A DNA stretch of 64,000 bases from JBFHQE01 sp041592335 (GCA_041592335.1 JBFHQE010000007.1:62001-126000), one strand, 5' to 3'. Shown: positions 26,538 to 36,700, counted from the first letter of the stretch. Notes: generated by a model from the sequence alone, not told the origin. Numbers and translations: made by a program.

Positions 26538-27980
26538 GTGACTTCCCTTTTCAGAATACTGACGCTCAGCCTTTTTCTGCTGACCGCCCCCAGCTTCGCC
26601 AGCGACCCATTACGACTTCCGGATATTGGTGACACCTCGCAGGAAGTGATCTCACCCGAGCAAATGAAGGCACTGGGTCGGGCATTCATGAATCGGCTAC
26701 GCGATACCACCCCCCTGATCGAAGACCCGGCGCTAAACCATTACATGGAACAGCTCGGCGACAAACTGGTAGCTTACAGCGATCAACCCAGCCTTGATTT
26801 CACTTTCTTTATTGTCGACGCCAACACGATAAATGCCTTTGCCGCGCCGGGGGGCTATATCGGCACGCATACCGGACTATTTCTGGCGGCACGCAACGAG
26901 AGTGAACTGGCCGCGGTAATGGCACATGAAATTGCGCACGTCACCCAGCGCCACCTGGCACGCGCCTACGACAACGCCAGCCGGATGAGTCTGCCCACAG
27001 CCGCCGCCATCCTGGCCGCCATTCTTATCGGCACCCAGGACAGCGAAGCCGGTCAGGCCGCGCTGATGTCGGTTCAGGCTGGCAGTATTCAACAGCAAAT
27101 TGATTTCACTCGCGCCAATGAAGAAGAAGCCGATCGCATTGGCATGCAAACCCTGGCTGGAGCCGGTTTCGATCCCCGTGGCATGCCCGGTTTTTTCCAG
27201 CGTCTGCAGGAACAGACGCGTTATTACGGCGCGCGTAACTTCCCGGGGTTTCTCAGCACCCACCCCGTCACCGGTGACCGTATTGCCGAGGCCTACAGCC
27301 GTATCGATCAACTCAACTATAACCTGCAGCCTGACAACCTAAACTTCTATCTGATGCAGGCCCGGATGCGTGTGCTAATCGAAAAGAATCCCGCCAGCCT
27401 GTTGAATCTGTTCGGTGAACAGGACACCTCGTTGCAACTGCCCACAGAGGCCCGGCAGTATGGCCTGGCGCTCGCCCGGATGGCGAACAACCAGCCGGAG
27501 GAAGCCAGCACGCTGCTGGAGAAACTGTATAAAAGCGATCCTGATCGCATAGCGTTTCGTCTGGCGCTGGCGGAATCCTATCTAAAGAGTAGAAAGACCC
27601 AGGCCGGCATCGAGTTACTCAAACATACCCTCAACCTGTACCCGGACAGCCAGGTCGTGATTTACCACTACGCCGCCGCGCTGGTTGATAGCGGCCAGCA
27701 CAAGGCTGCCATTCAACTGCTCGAGGACGATGTGCGTCAATTTTCGAACACAACCATTCCCTTTTATCCTCTGCTGGCAAAAGCCGCCGGGGGCGCGGGC
27801 AACAAGGCACTGGCACGTCAGGCAATGGCAGAACAGTTTTATCTGACCGGTAAAACCCATGCCGCCATAGAGCAACTGGAGCTTGCCATACCCGAAGCCA
27901 AGGACGACTTTTACCGCGCTTCGCAGATTGAAGTTCGTCTCGGCCAGTTCAAGACAGAAGCACTCAAAGAAAAAAAATAA
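26538..27980 (+). CDS. BepA-like periplasmic M48 metalloprotease with TPR domain
   Basis: Encodes 480 residues from a GTG start. A signal peptide (ends near SFAS) exports it. The M48 zinc motif HEIAH is at 130-134 and the third ligand lies in ANEEEADRIGM near 196. The C-terminal half is a run of TPR-like helical repeats. E. coli BepA (YfgC) degrades or rescues stalled LptD and other outer membrane proteins at the BAM complex. Length and layout agree. The gene stands alone between the rhodanese and sox genes. Confidence 0.93.
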   Translation: MTSLFRILTLSLFLLTAPSFASDPLRLPDIGDTSQEVISPEQMKALGRAFMNRLRDTTPLIEDPALNHYMEQLGDKLVAYSDQPSLDFTFFIVDANTINAFAAPGGYIGTHTGLFLAARNESELAAVMAHEIAHVTQRHLARAYDNASRMSLPTAAAILAAILIGTQDSEAGQAALMSVQAGSIQQQIDFTRANEEEADRIGMQTLAGAGFDPRGMPGFFQRLQEQTRYYGARNFPGFLSTHPVTGDRIAEAYSRIDQLNYNLQPDNLNFYLMQARMRVLIEKNPASLLNLFGEQDTSLQLPTEARQYGLALARMANNQPEEASTLLEKLYKSDPDRIAFRLALAESYLKSRKTQAGIELLKHTLNLYPDSQVVIYHYAAALVDSGQHKAAIQLLEDDVRQFSNTTIPFYPLLAKAAGGAGNKALARQAMAEQFYLTGKTHAAIEQLELAIPEAKDDFYRASQIEVRLGQFKTEALKEKK

Positions 27981-28098
27981 TCCGCACTGGAATATTCACA
28001 CACTTGCCAACGTCTCACGGATGAGGAAAGGTATAAACGTTGTGTGATTAGCGTTAAAAGTATTTAAGCAATCGTTAATATTTAATGTTTAATTGGCT

Positions 28099-28127
28099 TT
28101 GACGTGTTCACAACTGCGGACTAGTAT
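28099..28127 (+). promoter_or_regulatory. Predicted sigma-70 promoter of the sox genes
   Basis: TTGACG (28099-28104), a 17-bp spacer, and TAGTAT (28122-28127) match the consensus well and stand about 100 bp before soxX. GTTCAC boxes at 28106-28111 and 28190-28195, and an inverted GTGAAC at 28162-28167, surround it and may be operator half-sites. Confidence 0.6.
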
Positions 28128-28225
28128 TTCATTATTCTAATCTGCAAGTTAAGCGTCAGTAGTGAACAAGTTGATACACACAGCAACGCGTTCACACATA
28201 TTACACACCCACTGAGGAGGAACCG

Positions 28226-28603
28226 ATGCGGCAACATTTCGGCATCATCAAAACCACCGCCTCTGCTGCTGTACTGTTGGCAACACTGGGTTTAGCCCCG
28301 GTTGGTGTCGCGGTAGCAGAAGAAGGCGCATCCGTGATCGATCAAGGCAAGGACATTGCCTTTGACCGCAAGAAAGGCAACTGCCTCGCATGCCATGATA
28401 TCGCAGGCGGCGACCTGGCAGGCAACATCGGGCCACCGCTGGTTGCAATGCAGGCTCGTTTCCCGGACAAGGCAAAACTGCGCGCGCAGATCTGGGATTC
28501 AACCAAGATGAACCCCGGTTCCATCATGCCTCCGTTCGGTCGCCACAAGATTCTGACTGAAAGTGAAATCGACAAAGTCGTCGAGTTCGTTCACTCACTT
28601 TAA
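28226..28603 (+). CDS. soxX: Sulfur-oxidation c-type cytochrome SoxX
   Basis: A 125-residue periplasmic monohaem cytochrome with a signal peptide ending near AVA-EEG. The haem motif CLACH is at 53-57 and the axial methionine M101 is in GSIMPPFG. SoxX pairs with SoxA and takes the electrons released when thiosulfate is bound to the SoxYZ carrier. GAGGAGG stands before the ATG. It leads the order soxX-Y-Z-A, with B next. Confidence 0.95.
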   Translation: MRQHFGIIKTTASAAVLLATLGLAPVGVAVAEEGASVIDQGKDIAFDRKKGNCLACHDIAGGDLAGNIGPPLVAMQARFPDKAKLRAQIWDSTKMNPGSIMPPFGRHKILTESEIDKVVEFVHSL

Positions 28604-28629
28604 TTGACGTAGTTATGGGAGATTCCATC

Positions 28630-29103
28630 GTGACAAACATGAAACGCCGCACCCTGCTGAAAGGTTCTCTGGCTGCAGGCGCTGTCAGTATGGCGGTGAC
28701 CACCGGCCTGCTGGCACCTCGTGCCGTTTTGGCGGCATGGCCAAAAGAAGCTTTTGAAGCTAAATCCGTTGATGACGCATTGAATTCACTCATGGGTAGC
28801 AACGCTCTGGAAGGTTCCGACAAGATTGAGATCAAGGCGCCTGACATCGCCGAAAACGGTGCAGTAGTACCGGTTTCCGTCAGCACCTCGATCACGGGTG
28901 TCGAATCCATCAGCATCGTTGCTGAAAAGAATGCTTCACCACTGACCAGTTCTTACGTGCTGGGCCCGAATACGGAAGCCTACGTGGCAACCCGTATCAA
29001 GATGGGTAAAACCTCCAGTGTCATCGCCGTCGTCAAGGCTGGCGGCAAGATGTACAGCACTGGCAAGGAAGTGAAGGTCACTATCGGCGGTTGTGGCGGC
29101 TAA
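28630..29103 (+). CDS. soxY: Sulfur carrier subunit SoxY
   Basis: Encodes 157 residues. I use the GTG at 28630 because GGGAGA stands at a proper distance before it; the ATG at 28615 overlaps that site. A twin-arginine signal (MKRRTLLKGSLAAGA) exports the protein. The C-terminus KVTIGGCGG is the swinging arm whose cysteine carries the sulfur intermediates during thiosulfate oxidation. It is the partner of SoxZ, encoded 53 bp downstream. Confidence 0.96.
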   Translation: MTNMKRRTLLKGSLAAGAVSMAVTTGLLAPRAVLAAWPKEAFEAKSVDDALNSLMGSNALEGSDKIEIKAPDIAENGAVVPVSVSTSITGVESISIVAEKNASPLTSSYVLGPNTEAYVATRIKMGKTSSVIAVVKAGGKMYSTGKEVKVTIGGCGG

Positions 29104-29156
29104 GCCTACCGACCTGGTTAACCTGAAGCATATATATCGTAAAGAGGATTCAAGAC

Positions 29157-29471
29157 ATGGCTAACACCATTAAAGTACGCGCAAGCCTGTCTGGCGACGT
29201 CGTCACAGTCAAAGCGCTTATCAGTCATCCAATGGAAACCGGGCAGGTCAAGGACAAGAAGACCGGCCAGCTGATTCCAGCTCACTTCATTCAGGAAGTG
29301 GTGTGCGAACATAACGGCGCCGCCGTCATGACCGCGCAATGGGGTCCGGCAATCTCCAAAAACCCTTACCTGTCTTTCCGCTTCTCGGGCGCGAAAGCCG
29401 GCGACAGCATGATACTGCGCTGGGTAGACAACAAGGGTGAAAGTGATTCAGCCGAAACTAAAATCAGTTAA
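29157..29471 (+). CDS. soxZ: Sulfur carrier partner SoxZ
   Basis: A 104-residue immunoglobulin-like protein that forms the SoxYZ heterodimer. Recognisable pieces are IKVRASLSGDVVTVKALISHPMETG near the N-terminus and PYLSFRFSGAKAGD. It has no signal peptide of its own, as usual, and is co-exported with SoxY by the Tat system. AGAGG precedes the ATG. Confidence 0.96.
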   Translation: MANTIKVRASLSGDVVTVKALISHPMETGQVKDKKTGQLIPAHFIQEVVCEHNGAAVMTAQWGPAISKNPYLSFRFSGAKAGDSMILRWVDNKGESDSAETKIS

Positions 29472-29525
29472 TAAACCGTCCGGCTTTCACGCCGGACGCG
29501 CTTTTAAAGCCAAAGGAGGCTTATC

Positions 29526-30365
29526 ATGAAGAAACTCCTGAGCCTGGTTGCCGCATTGGGACTGCTGGCAAGCGCCGCTCCTCAAATGGCCAGTGCCACA
29601 CCGGAGTCCGATCTGAAGGAATTCCGGTCCTACTACGCCAAACGTTTCCCGGATACCCCGTTTAACGATTACATCAATGGCGTGTATTCCATTGACAAGG
29701 CATCGCGTGAACAATGGGAAGCAATCGAGGATTTCCCCCCTTACGAACTCGACGTCGAGAAAGGGAAGGAAATGTTCAATACCCCGTTCAAGAACGGCAA
29801 AACCTACGCCAGCTGCTTCCCGAATGACGGTGTCGGCATTCGCCAGAACTACCCGATGTTCGATAGCAAGACAGGTGAGATTATCACCCTGGAAGGTGCC
29901 ATCAACGCCTGTCGCGAAGCCAATGGTGAAAAGGCGTTCAAGTGGGAAAAGGGCGATATTGCTGCCGTTTCTGCTTACATGGCCTACACATCACGCGGTA
30001 ACAAGATGAAAGTCGTTATCCCGAGCGATGACCGGGCACTTGCGGCCTATGAACGTGGCAAGCAACATTTCTATGCCAAACGCGGTCAGCTGAACATGGC
30101 CTGCGCCGATTGCCACCAGTGGAATGCCGGTAACAAGATCCGCGCCGACCTGCTCAGCCCGGCTCTTGGTCACGTCACTCACTTCCCGGTATACCGTTCC
30201 AAGTGGGGCAACCTGGGTACGCTGCATCGCCGTTATGTCGGCTGTAACAAGCAGGTACGCGCTGCTCCTTTCCCGGCCCAGAGCGATGAATACAAGGCAC
30301 TGGAATACTTCCACTCCTACATGAGTAACGATCTGGAAGTAAACGGACCCGGAGCTCGTAAATAA
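29526..30365 (+). CDS. soxA: Sulfur-oxidation cytochrome SoxA (monohaem type)
   Basis: Encodes 279 residues with a signal peptide (cleavage near ASA-TPE). Only one CxxCH is present (CADCH, 193-197), so this is the monohaem class; the N-terminal haem site is reduced to C97 and C129, which probably form a disulfide. C240 in RRYVGCNKQV is the expected axial cysteine, found as a persulfide in studied SoxA. SoxAX joins thiosulfate to the SoxY cysteine. AAAGGAGG precedes the ATG. A strong terminator follows. Confidence 0.95.
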   Translation: MKKLLSLVAALGLLASAAPQMASATPESDLKEFRSYYAKRFPDTPFNDYINGVYSIDKASREQWEAIEDFPPYELDVEKGKEMFNTPFKNGKTYASCFPNDGVGIRQNYPMFDSKTGEIITLEGAINACREANGEKAFKWEKGDIAAVSAYMAYTSRGNKMKVVIPSDDRALAAYERGKQHFYAKRGQLNMACADCHQWNAGNKIRADLLSPALGHVTHFPVYRSKWGNLGTLHRRYVGCNKQVRAAPFPAQSDEYKALEYFHSYMSNDLEVNGPGARK

Positions 30366-30393
30366 TCAACAGTTTTTGTTAAATCTTTACCCA

Positions 30394-30420
30394 AACCCGG
30401 CCACCTGGCCGGGTTTTTTT
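30394..30420 (+). terminator. Terminator between soxA and soxB
   Basis: AACCCGGCCA-cc-TGGCCGGGTT followed by a run of eight T. It would end or dampen soxXYZA transcription before soxB, so soxB may have its own promoter in 30421-30580. Confidence 0.93.
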
Positions 30421-30580
30421 ATTCCCGCTTCCCTTTACCATTCGGCATCACCTGCCTAAAATCGGCTATCGGAATTTAACAACATCATAACCGGATCACA
30501 GGGAATAACCTGCTTTACCTTCGCGTCTAAATAAGCAGTTTCTCATTCAGTATCAGCACAATCTCTTTGGAGGCCTTTCA

Positions 30581-32329
30581 ATGACCATTTCGCGCCGCGA
30601 GTTCCTGCAAATGTTAGCGATTGCCAGTGCATCAGGCTTACACCTGACCGGCTGCGAACCCGGCTCGGAAACGCAAACGCCGCCGGCAGGCGTCAAGGCC
30701 AACAACCTCTCGAATCACCTCTACGAAGTTCCTGCGTTCGGCAACGTTTCCCTGATGCATTACACGGACTGCCACGCGCAGTTGATGCCGATTTACTTCC
30801 GCGAACCCAATATTAACCTGGGCGTTGCCGGCATGCGTGGCAAGCCCCCGCACCTGGTGGGCGAAGCCTTCCTGAAGCATTTCAACATTCCGGCGGGTTC
30901 CGCCGAGGCGCATGCCTTCACCTACCTGGACTTTATCGAAGCCGCCCAGAAATACGGCAAGGTCGGCGGTTTTGCCCACCTGGCGACCCTGGTCAAGCAG
31001 GTTCGCTCACAGCGTCCTGGCGCGTTGTTGCTGGACGGCGGCGACACCTGGCAGGGCTCCGCCACCTCGCTCTGGACCAATGCCCAGGACATGGTGGATG
31101 CCCAGAAACTGCTGGGAGTGGACATCATGACTCCGCACTGGGAAATGACCTTTGGCGCGGAACGCGTCATGGAAATCATTAATAACGATTTCGCGGGCAA
31201 TATCGATTTTGTCGCGCAGAACATCGTCGATAATGACTGGGGCGAGCAGGTATTCAAACCCTACTCGCTGCGCGAGATCAATGGCGTTCCAACCGCAATT
31301 ATCGGTCAGGCCTTTCCTTACACACCCATCGCCAATCCGCGCTACATGATTCCTGACTGGAGCTTTGGCATCCGCGATGACCGCATGCAGGAAATGGTCG
31401 ACCGGGCAAGGGCCGAAGGCGCACAGGTTGTGGTGGTACTGTCGCACAATGGTATGGATGTGGATCTGAAGATGGCCAGCCGCGTGACCGGCATCGACGC
31501 CATCATGGGGGGCCATACCCATGACGCCATCCCGCAGCCGGTTCTGGTCGACAATGCCGGTGGCAAGACGCTGGTTACCAACGCCGGTTCCAATGGCAAA
31601 TTCCTGGCTGTCCTGGACTTTGACGTGAAGAACGGCAAGGTGCGCGATTATCAGTACCGCCTGCTGCCGGTGTTCTCCAACCTGCTGGAAGAAGACGCGG
31701 CCATGGCGGCGCATATCGAAGCCGTACGCGCGCCTTACAAGGACAAGCTCGCTGAAGAACTGGCCGTCACCGATTCCCTGCTGTATCGCCGCGGCAACTT
31801 TAACGGCACATTCGATCAGCTCATCTGCGATGCCCTGATTGAAGAGATGGGCGCGCAGATCAGTTTCTCGCCTGGCTTCCGCTGGGGCACCAGCCTGTTG
31901 CCAGGCCAGGCCATTACCTTTGAAGACCTGATGACCCAGACAGCCATCACCTACCCATCAGCAACCGTCAACAATATGACTGGCGCGCGTATCAAGGAAG
32001 TGCTGGAAGACGTGGCGGATAATATCTTCAACGAAGACCCCTACTATCAACAGGGTGGCGACATGGTGCGTGTCGGCGGATTGAAATACGCCATCGACCC
32101 GGCCAAGCCGATTGGTAGCCGCATCACCGACATGGAACTGGATGGCAAACCGCTGGATGCCAACAAGGAATATCCTGTTGCCGGCTGGGCGAGCGTGGCG
32201 CAGCCGCTGGATGCTCAACCCGTCTGGGATGTTGTGGCGAACTATCTGCGCAACAAGAAAACCGTTTCCGTGACCGAGCTCAATACACCTGTTATTAAAG
32301 GTGTTGCCGGAAACCCGGGGCTGGCGTAG
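30581..32329 (+). CDS. soxB: Thiosulfohydrolase SoxB
   Basis: A 582-residue metallophosphoesterase-fold enzyme with two metal ions that releases sulfate from SoxYZ-bound thiosulfonate. Metal motifs are DCHAQLMP (63-70), DGGDTWQGS near 150, LSHNGMD, and GGHTHD; a 5'-nucleotidase C-terminal domain follows. The N-terminus has a twin-arginine motif (SRREFLQ) and ends in LTGC at 22-25, a lipobox, so the protein may be a Tat-exported lipoprotein. GGAGG precedes the ATG. It follows soxXYZA but behind a terminator. Confidence 0.96.
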   Translation: MTISRREFLQMLAIASASGLHLTGCEPGSETQTPPAGVKANNLSNHLYEVPAFGNVSLMHYTDCHAQLMPIYFREPNINLGVAGMRGKPPHLVGEAFLKHFNIPAGSAEAHAFTYLDFIEAAQKYGKVGGFAHLATLVKQVRSQRPGALLLDGGDTWQGSATSLWTNAQDMVDAQKLLGVDIMTPHWEMTFGAERVMEIINNDFAGNIDFVAQNIVDNDWGEQVFKPYSLREINGVPTAIIGQAFPYTPIANPRYMIPDWSFGIRDDRMQEMVDRARAEGAQVVVVLSHNGMDVDLKMASRVTGIDAIMGGHTHDAIPQPVLVDNAGGKTLVTNAGSNGKFLAVLDFDVKNGKVRDYQYRLLPVFSNLLEEDAAMAAHIEAVRAPYKDKLAEELAVTDSLLYRRGNFNGTFDQLICDALIEEMGAQISFSPGFRWGTSLLPGQAITFEDLMTQTAITYPSATVNNMTGARIKEVLEDVADNIFNEDPYYQQGGDMVRVGGLKYAIDPAKPIGSRITDMELDGKPLDANKEYPVAGWASVAQPLDAQPVWDVVANYLRNKKTVSVTELNTPVIKGVAGNPGLA

Positions 32330-32350
32330 AGTACTTACATCGATTTTTGA

Positions 32351-32387
32351 GAACCCCATTTGCCCCGCACCTTGCGGGGTTCTTTTT
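32351..32387 (+). terminator. Terminator after soxB
   Basis: CCCCGCA-cct-TGCGGGG is followed by TTCTTTTTG; an alternative outer pairing GAACCCC/GGGGTTC is also possible. It lies 20-60 bp after soxB. Confidence 0.85.
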
Positions 32388-32428
32388 GCCCGTAGAGATT
32401 CCATGTGTGGGCAGGTGAAGTTCTCTTA

Positions 32429-33613
32429 TTACTTAGAGACACAATTCCGCCCTTTCTTCTTCGCCCGGTACAGCGCCTTGTCGGCGACCTTCAACACATC
32501 CCAGGCAGCATTGGCTTTCTCGTTTCTTTCCGCAACACCAATACTGATTGTCACCTGGACAGTCTTCCCTTTAGAGCTACGTCTTTTACTGCGCCCGTCT
32601 CTTCGCCGATCCTGCTTGCGCACCACAAACGGCGTATCGGCAATGGTCTTTCGTAATGATTCGAGATGGGGTTTCGCATCATTTGCCGATTTGCCAGGAA
32701 ACACGACCGAGAACTCCTCGCCGCCATAACGAAAGGGTTTGCCGCCGCCAGTCACTTTGCGCATCTTTGCCCCAATCATGCGCAGCACATTGTCCCCGAC
32801 ATCATGACCATAGGTATCGTTGAATTTTTTGAAATGATCCACATCGAGCATGGCAATGGTGTAAGAACCGCCTAACCGTGACAGCCGCTCTTTCAGCGCT
32901 CGCCGCGCGGGCAGATCCGTCAGCTCATCGATATAAGCCATACGATAAGTTTCCTGCAGCACGGCAAACAGCAACATTAATCCCGCGGCACTCAGCAACC
33001 AGTGAGACTGGGCGCTATCAAGACCAAAATGCAGCACCAGGGAAAGACTTGCCAGCACACCGAGTAGCGCGGCACGGTCAATCAGCGGTCTGGCGATATA
33101 AAACGCCAGTAATAACACAAGCTCCAGCAACAACAATGCAACGGCATTCTGCGGCAAAGGTGTCCAGTCCAGGTAACGCACCGGCACCCAGTGATGGGAG
33201 ACATAGGCCTGGTATTCACTCGGGGCGAACTTGACCAGCCAGATAGCCAGCGACACCGTGAAGACAATGAATACGAAACGTGGCAGGGCCCTGAGGGTGA
33301 GTATTCCGCGTTCCGGGAGAATGGCGAGCACTACCAGCAACAAGGGTGACAATACCGCCACTGCTGGATATAACCCTGGATAAAGACTTAACCAGCCCGC
33401 CGCCATCTGCACCAGCAACAGGCCAAACCCGATAAAGAAGATGCTGACACGGTTAAAGCGATAGGCGACAGCCAGGCTGATACCGATAATGATCAACGGC
33501 GCCAGCGGCAGCAGCCAGGCCGAGCTGTCGGGTAACTGCGGGAAATGCTGATTGAGGTAAAGTGCCAGGCCAATCAACAGGGCAGGGATGATTAAAGCAA
33601 AAATAGCGCGCAT
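32429..33613 (-). CDS. Membrane-bound diguanylate cyclase (GGDEF)
   Basis: Encodes 394 residues. The first ~215 residues form about seven hydrophobic helices with no known sensor signature. The GGDEF domain follows, with the active site RYGGEEF and the substrate region MLDVDHFKKFNDTYGHDVGD intact, so it should make cyclic di-GMP. The RxxD inhibitory site expected just before GGEEF is absent (the stretch is TGGGKPFRYGGEEF), so classical product inhibition is unlikely. The final VSIGVAERN block is complete. No ribosome site is evident at the ATG. Confidence 0.93.
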   Translation of the reverse strand: MRAIFALIIPALLIGLALYLNQHFPQLPDSSAWLLPLAPLIIIGISLAVAYRFNRVSIFFIGFGLLLVQMAAGWLSLYPGLYPAVAVLSPLLLVVLAILPERGILTLRALPRFVFIVFTVSLAIWLVKFAPSEYQAYVSHHWVPVRYLDWTPLPQNAVALLLLELVLLLAFYIARPLIDRAALLGVLASLSLVLHFGLDSAQSHWLLSAAGLMLLFAVLQETYRMAYIDELTDLPARRALKERLSRLGGSYTIAMLDVDHFKKFNDTYGHDVGDNVLRMIGAKMRKVTGGGKPFRYGGEEFSVVFPGKSANDAKPHLESLRKTIADTPFVVRKQDRRRDGRSKRRSSKGKTVQVTISIGVAERNEKANAAWDVLKVADKALYRAKKKGRNCVSK

Positions 33614-33640
33614 TGAAATAGTTCAAAACCGTTGTTATCA

Positions 33641-33712
33641 CGTCATTCCGGCGAAAGCCGGAATCCAGTAGTTATTGCAAGCTTCCTGGATCCCGGCTTT
33701 CGCCGGGATGAC
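33641..33712. repeat. CATTCCGGCGAAAGCCGG interspersed element, copy 1
   Basis: CGTCATTCCGGCGAAAGCCGGAATCCAG (33641-33668) faces CTGGATCCCGGCTTTCGCCGGGATGAC (33686-33712), making a long imperfect hairpin. The same element recurs at 50519-50588. This type of small palindromic repeat is widespread in proteobacterial intergenic DNA. Confidence 0.88.
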
Positions 33713-33754
33713 AAGATGCTACTTAGTTAGAAGTATAAACGGCTTGAGAGGTAC

Positions 33755-36700
33755 TTACTTAACCGGTTCAGCGGTTAATGTCGAAGATGCCTGCAGCGCA
33801 TGGTGATCGCGCGCCAGCAACAGATACACTGCAGGAACCACAAACAGGGTAAACAACGTCCCAACGCCCAGACCGGTCGCGATTACCAGACCGATATGGA
33901 AACGACTGACAGCACCCGGCCCGGTTGCCAGCAGCAACGGGAACATGGCCACCACCATCGATACCGTCGTCATCAGGATCGGCCGCAGCCGAATCTTCGC
34001 CGCCTGTTCCACGGCTTCACGCTTGCTCAGGCCATCCGTTACCTGTAACTGGTTGGCAAACTCCACGATCAGAATACCATTCTTGGCAATTAGACCGATC
34101 AGGGTAATCAAGCCCACCTGAGTATAAATATTGACCGTTGCAAAACCCAGCGTCATGAAGATCAGCGCACCCGCGATCGACATGGGTACCGAGACCAGAA
34201 TAATGATCGGATCGCGCCAGGATTCAAACTGCGCCGCCAGCACCAGGTAAATCACCAGGATCGACATGAAGAAAGTGATAATCAGTGCGCTACCCTGCTG
34301 CTTGTACTGACGCGACTCGCCGGTGTAATCCCAACCAAAGCCCTGCGGAAAGATTTCACGCGCGGCGTTTTCCAGAAACGCCAGCGCGTCTCCCTGGGTA
34401 ACACCGCCACCCGCGATGCCCTGCACCAGCACCGAGTTCAGCTGCTGATGCTGAGTGCGCTGGCTGGGTTCGACGGTATCCACAAAGGTCGCAATCGACG
34501 ATAACGGCACTTGCTCCCCTGACGCAGTTGGCAGGTAATAATTCTTCAGGCGCTCCTTATCCAGCCGGAAATCGCGATCAACCTGCGGGATGACCTTGTA
34601 ACTGCGCCCTTCCAGACTGAAGCGATTGGCAAAGCCGCCACCGAGAAACGTCGCCAGATTGGCACCAACATCCTCCATGTTCATCCCAAGATCGGCAGCA
34701 CGGTCACGATCGATCACCAGCGTGGTTTTCGGCCGACTGAACTCCACTGCCTTTTGCAGAAACATGAACTGACCGCTCATCATGGCCTTGCCAATCAACT
34801 GGTCGGCCACCGCATCCATCTCGGCATAATCCGCATCCGAAGTGATCACAAACTGGATCGGCAACCCGCGTCCGCCACCGGGCAGGCTGGGACGGGGAAA
34901 CATCGCTGTCTGGAAGCCAGCCACCTGCCCCAGCTTGGGCTGTAACTCCTGTAACACTTCGCCCTGTCCACGTTCACGCTGCGAAGGCGGTGGCATTTTA
35001 AAACCGCCAAACACCGTGCTGACATCGCGGCCAAAACCCAGCAGATAAAAGCTTTCGTGATACTCAGGGATGGTTTCAAAAATATCGTTGATCTGCTGGG
35101 TATAGGCCATGTTGTAATCCAGCGTCGCGGTTTGCGGCGAACGCGCCTGGAAAAACAGGATGCTTTGATCCTCTGTTGGCGCCAGCTCGTTGGGCGTGGT
35201 GACGAACATGAAATAAATACTGGCGAGTACCGCCACCGCAAACACCATGGTGACCGGCACATAAGTCAACGAATTATGCAGGCGGCGATGATACGCATCC
35301 GCCAACCAGTTGAAAAAACGTTCAACGCGCTGCTCAAACCGGCTCTGCTGACCATGCGGTTTCAGCACCTTGGCCGACATCATCGGCGACAGGGTGAGTG
35401 CAATCACGCCGGAAATCAGCACCGCACCGGCCAGGGCGAAGGCAAACTCGGTGAACAGGGTTCCCACCAGCCCACCCATAAAACCGATCGGCGCATATAC
35501 AGCAACTAGGGTCGTCGTCATGGCAATGATCGGCAGCGCCAGCTCACGCGCACCCTTGATTGCGGCATCGAAACGCGACAAACCCTCTTCGATATGACGA
35601 TGCACGTTCTCCACCACGATGATGGCATCGTCCACCACCAGTCCGATCGCAAGCACCATCGCCAGTAGTGTCAGCAGGTTCACGGAGAATCCCAGCAGCA
35701 GCATGATGAACGCCGCACCGATCAGGGATAAAGGCACAGCGACCGCTGGAATAAACGCCGCGCGAATGGAACCCAGCGTGATAAAGATAACGGTCAGCAC
35801 GATCAAGACCGCTTCGATCAGTGTCGCGAACACTTCATCGATCGAGTCCTCGATGAACACACTGGCATCATAGGGGATATGCCCTTCCAGCCCGGTGGGA
35901 AACTGGCTGCGCAGCTCGGGCATGAGTTCACGCACCGATTTGGCTACCGTCAGCGGATTCGCACCCGGCGCCTGCTCGATGCCGATAAAGATCGCGGGTT
36001 TTCCCTTGTACAGGTTGGTGGAATCGTAATCTTCAGAACCCAGTTGAATTTCGGCAATATCCGCAAGACGCACCAGCGCGCCATTGTCGGCCCGCACCAC
36101 CAGGTTTCGAAATTCTTCCGCGGTACTGATATCGGTAGCAGCACGCAGGTCAGTGGTGAAAAACGCACCCTTGGTCTGCCCTACCGCAGACAGAAAATTG
36201 TTTTCGCGAAGCACCTGGCGCACCTTGTCGGCGGATACGTTCAACGCCGCCATGCGCCGAGGATCCAGCCAGACACGCATGGCGAAGGTGCGATTACCCA
36301 GCAGTTGCGCCTTGGCGACGCCGGGAATGGCCTGCAACTGCGGCTGCACTACACGCAACAGGTAATCAGTGATCTGCGATGGCGTCATGCTAAGGCTGTA
36401 ATACGCCATGTACATCAATGCCGTACTGTCCCCGGTTTCGGAACTAATCACCGGGTCTTCCGCTTCGACAGGCAGCACATTGCGCACGCTTGCCACCTTG
36501 GCCTGAATCTCGGCCACGGCGGCATTGGCGTCGTAGTTCAGCTCCATGTGCGCTTCAATTGTGGACACGCCCTGGGTACTGCGCGCAAACAGGTAGTCGA
36601 TCCCGTTCGCTTCAGCCATCGCCTGCTGAACAGGCGTTGTAATGAAACCCTTGATCAGTTCACTGCTGGCACCGGGGTAACTGGTCGTAACGGTTACGAC

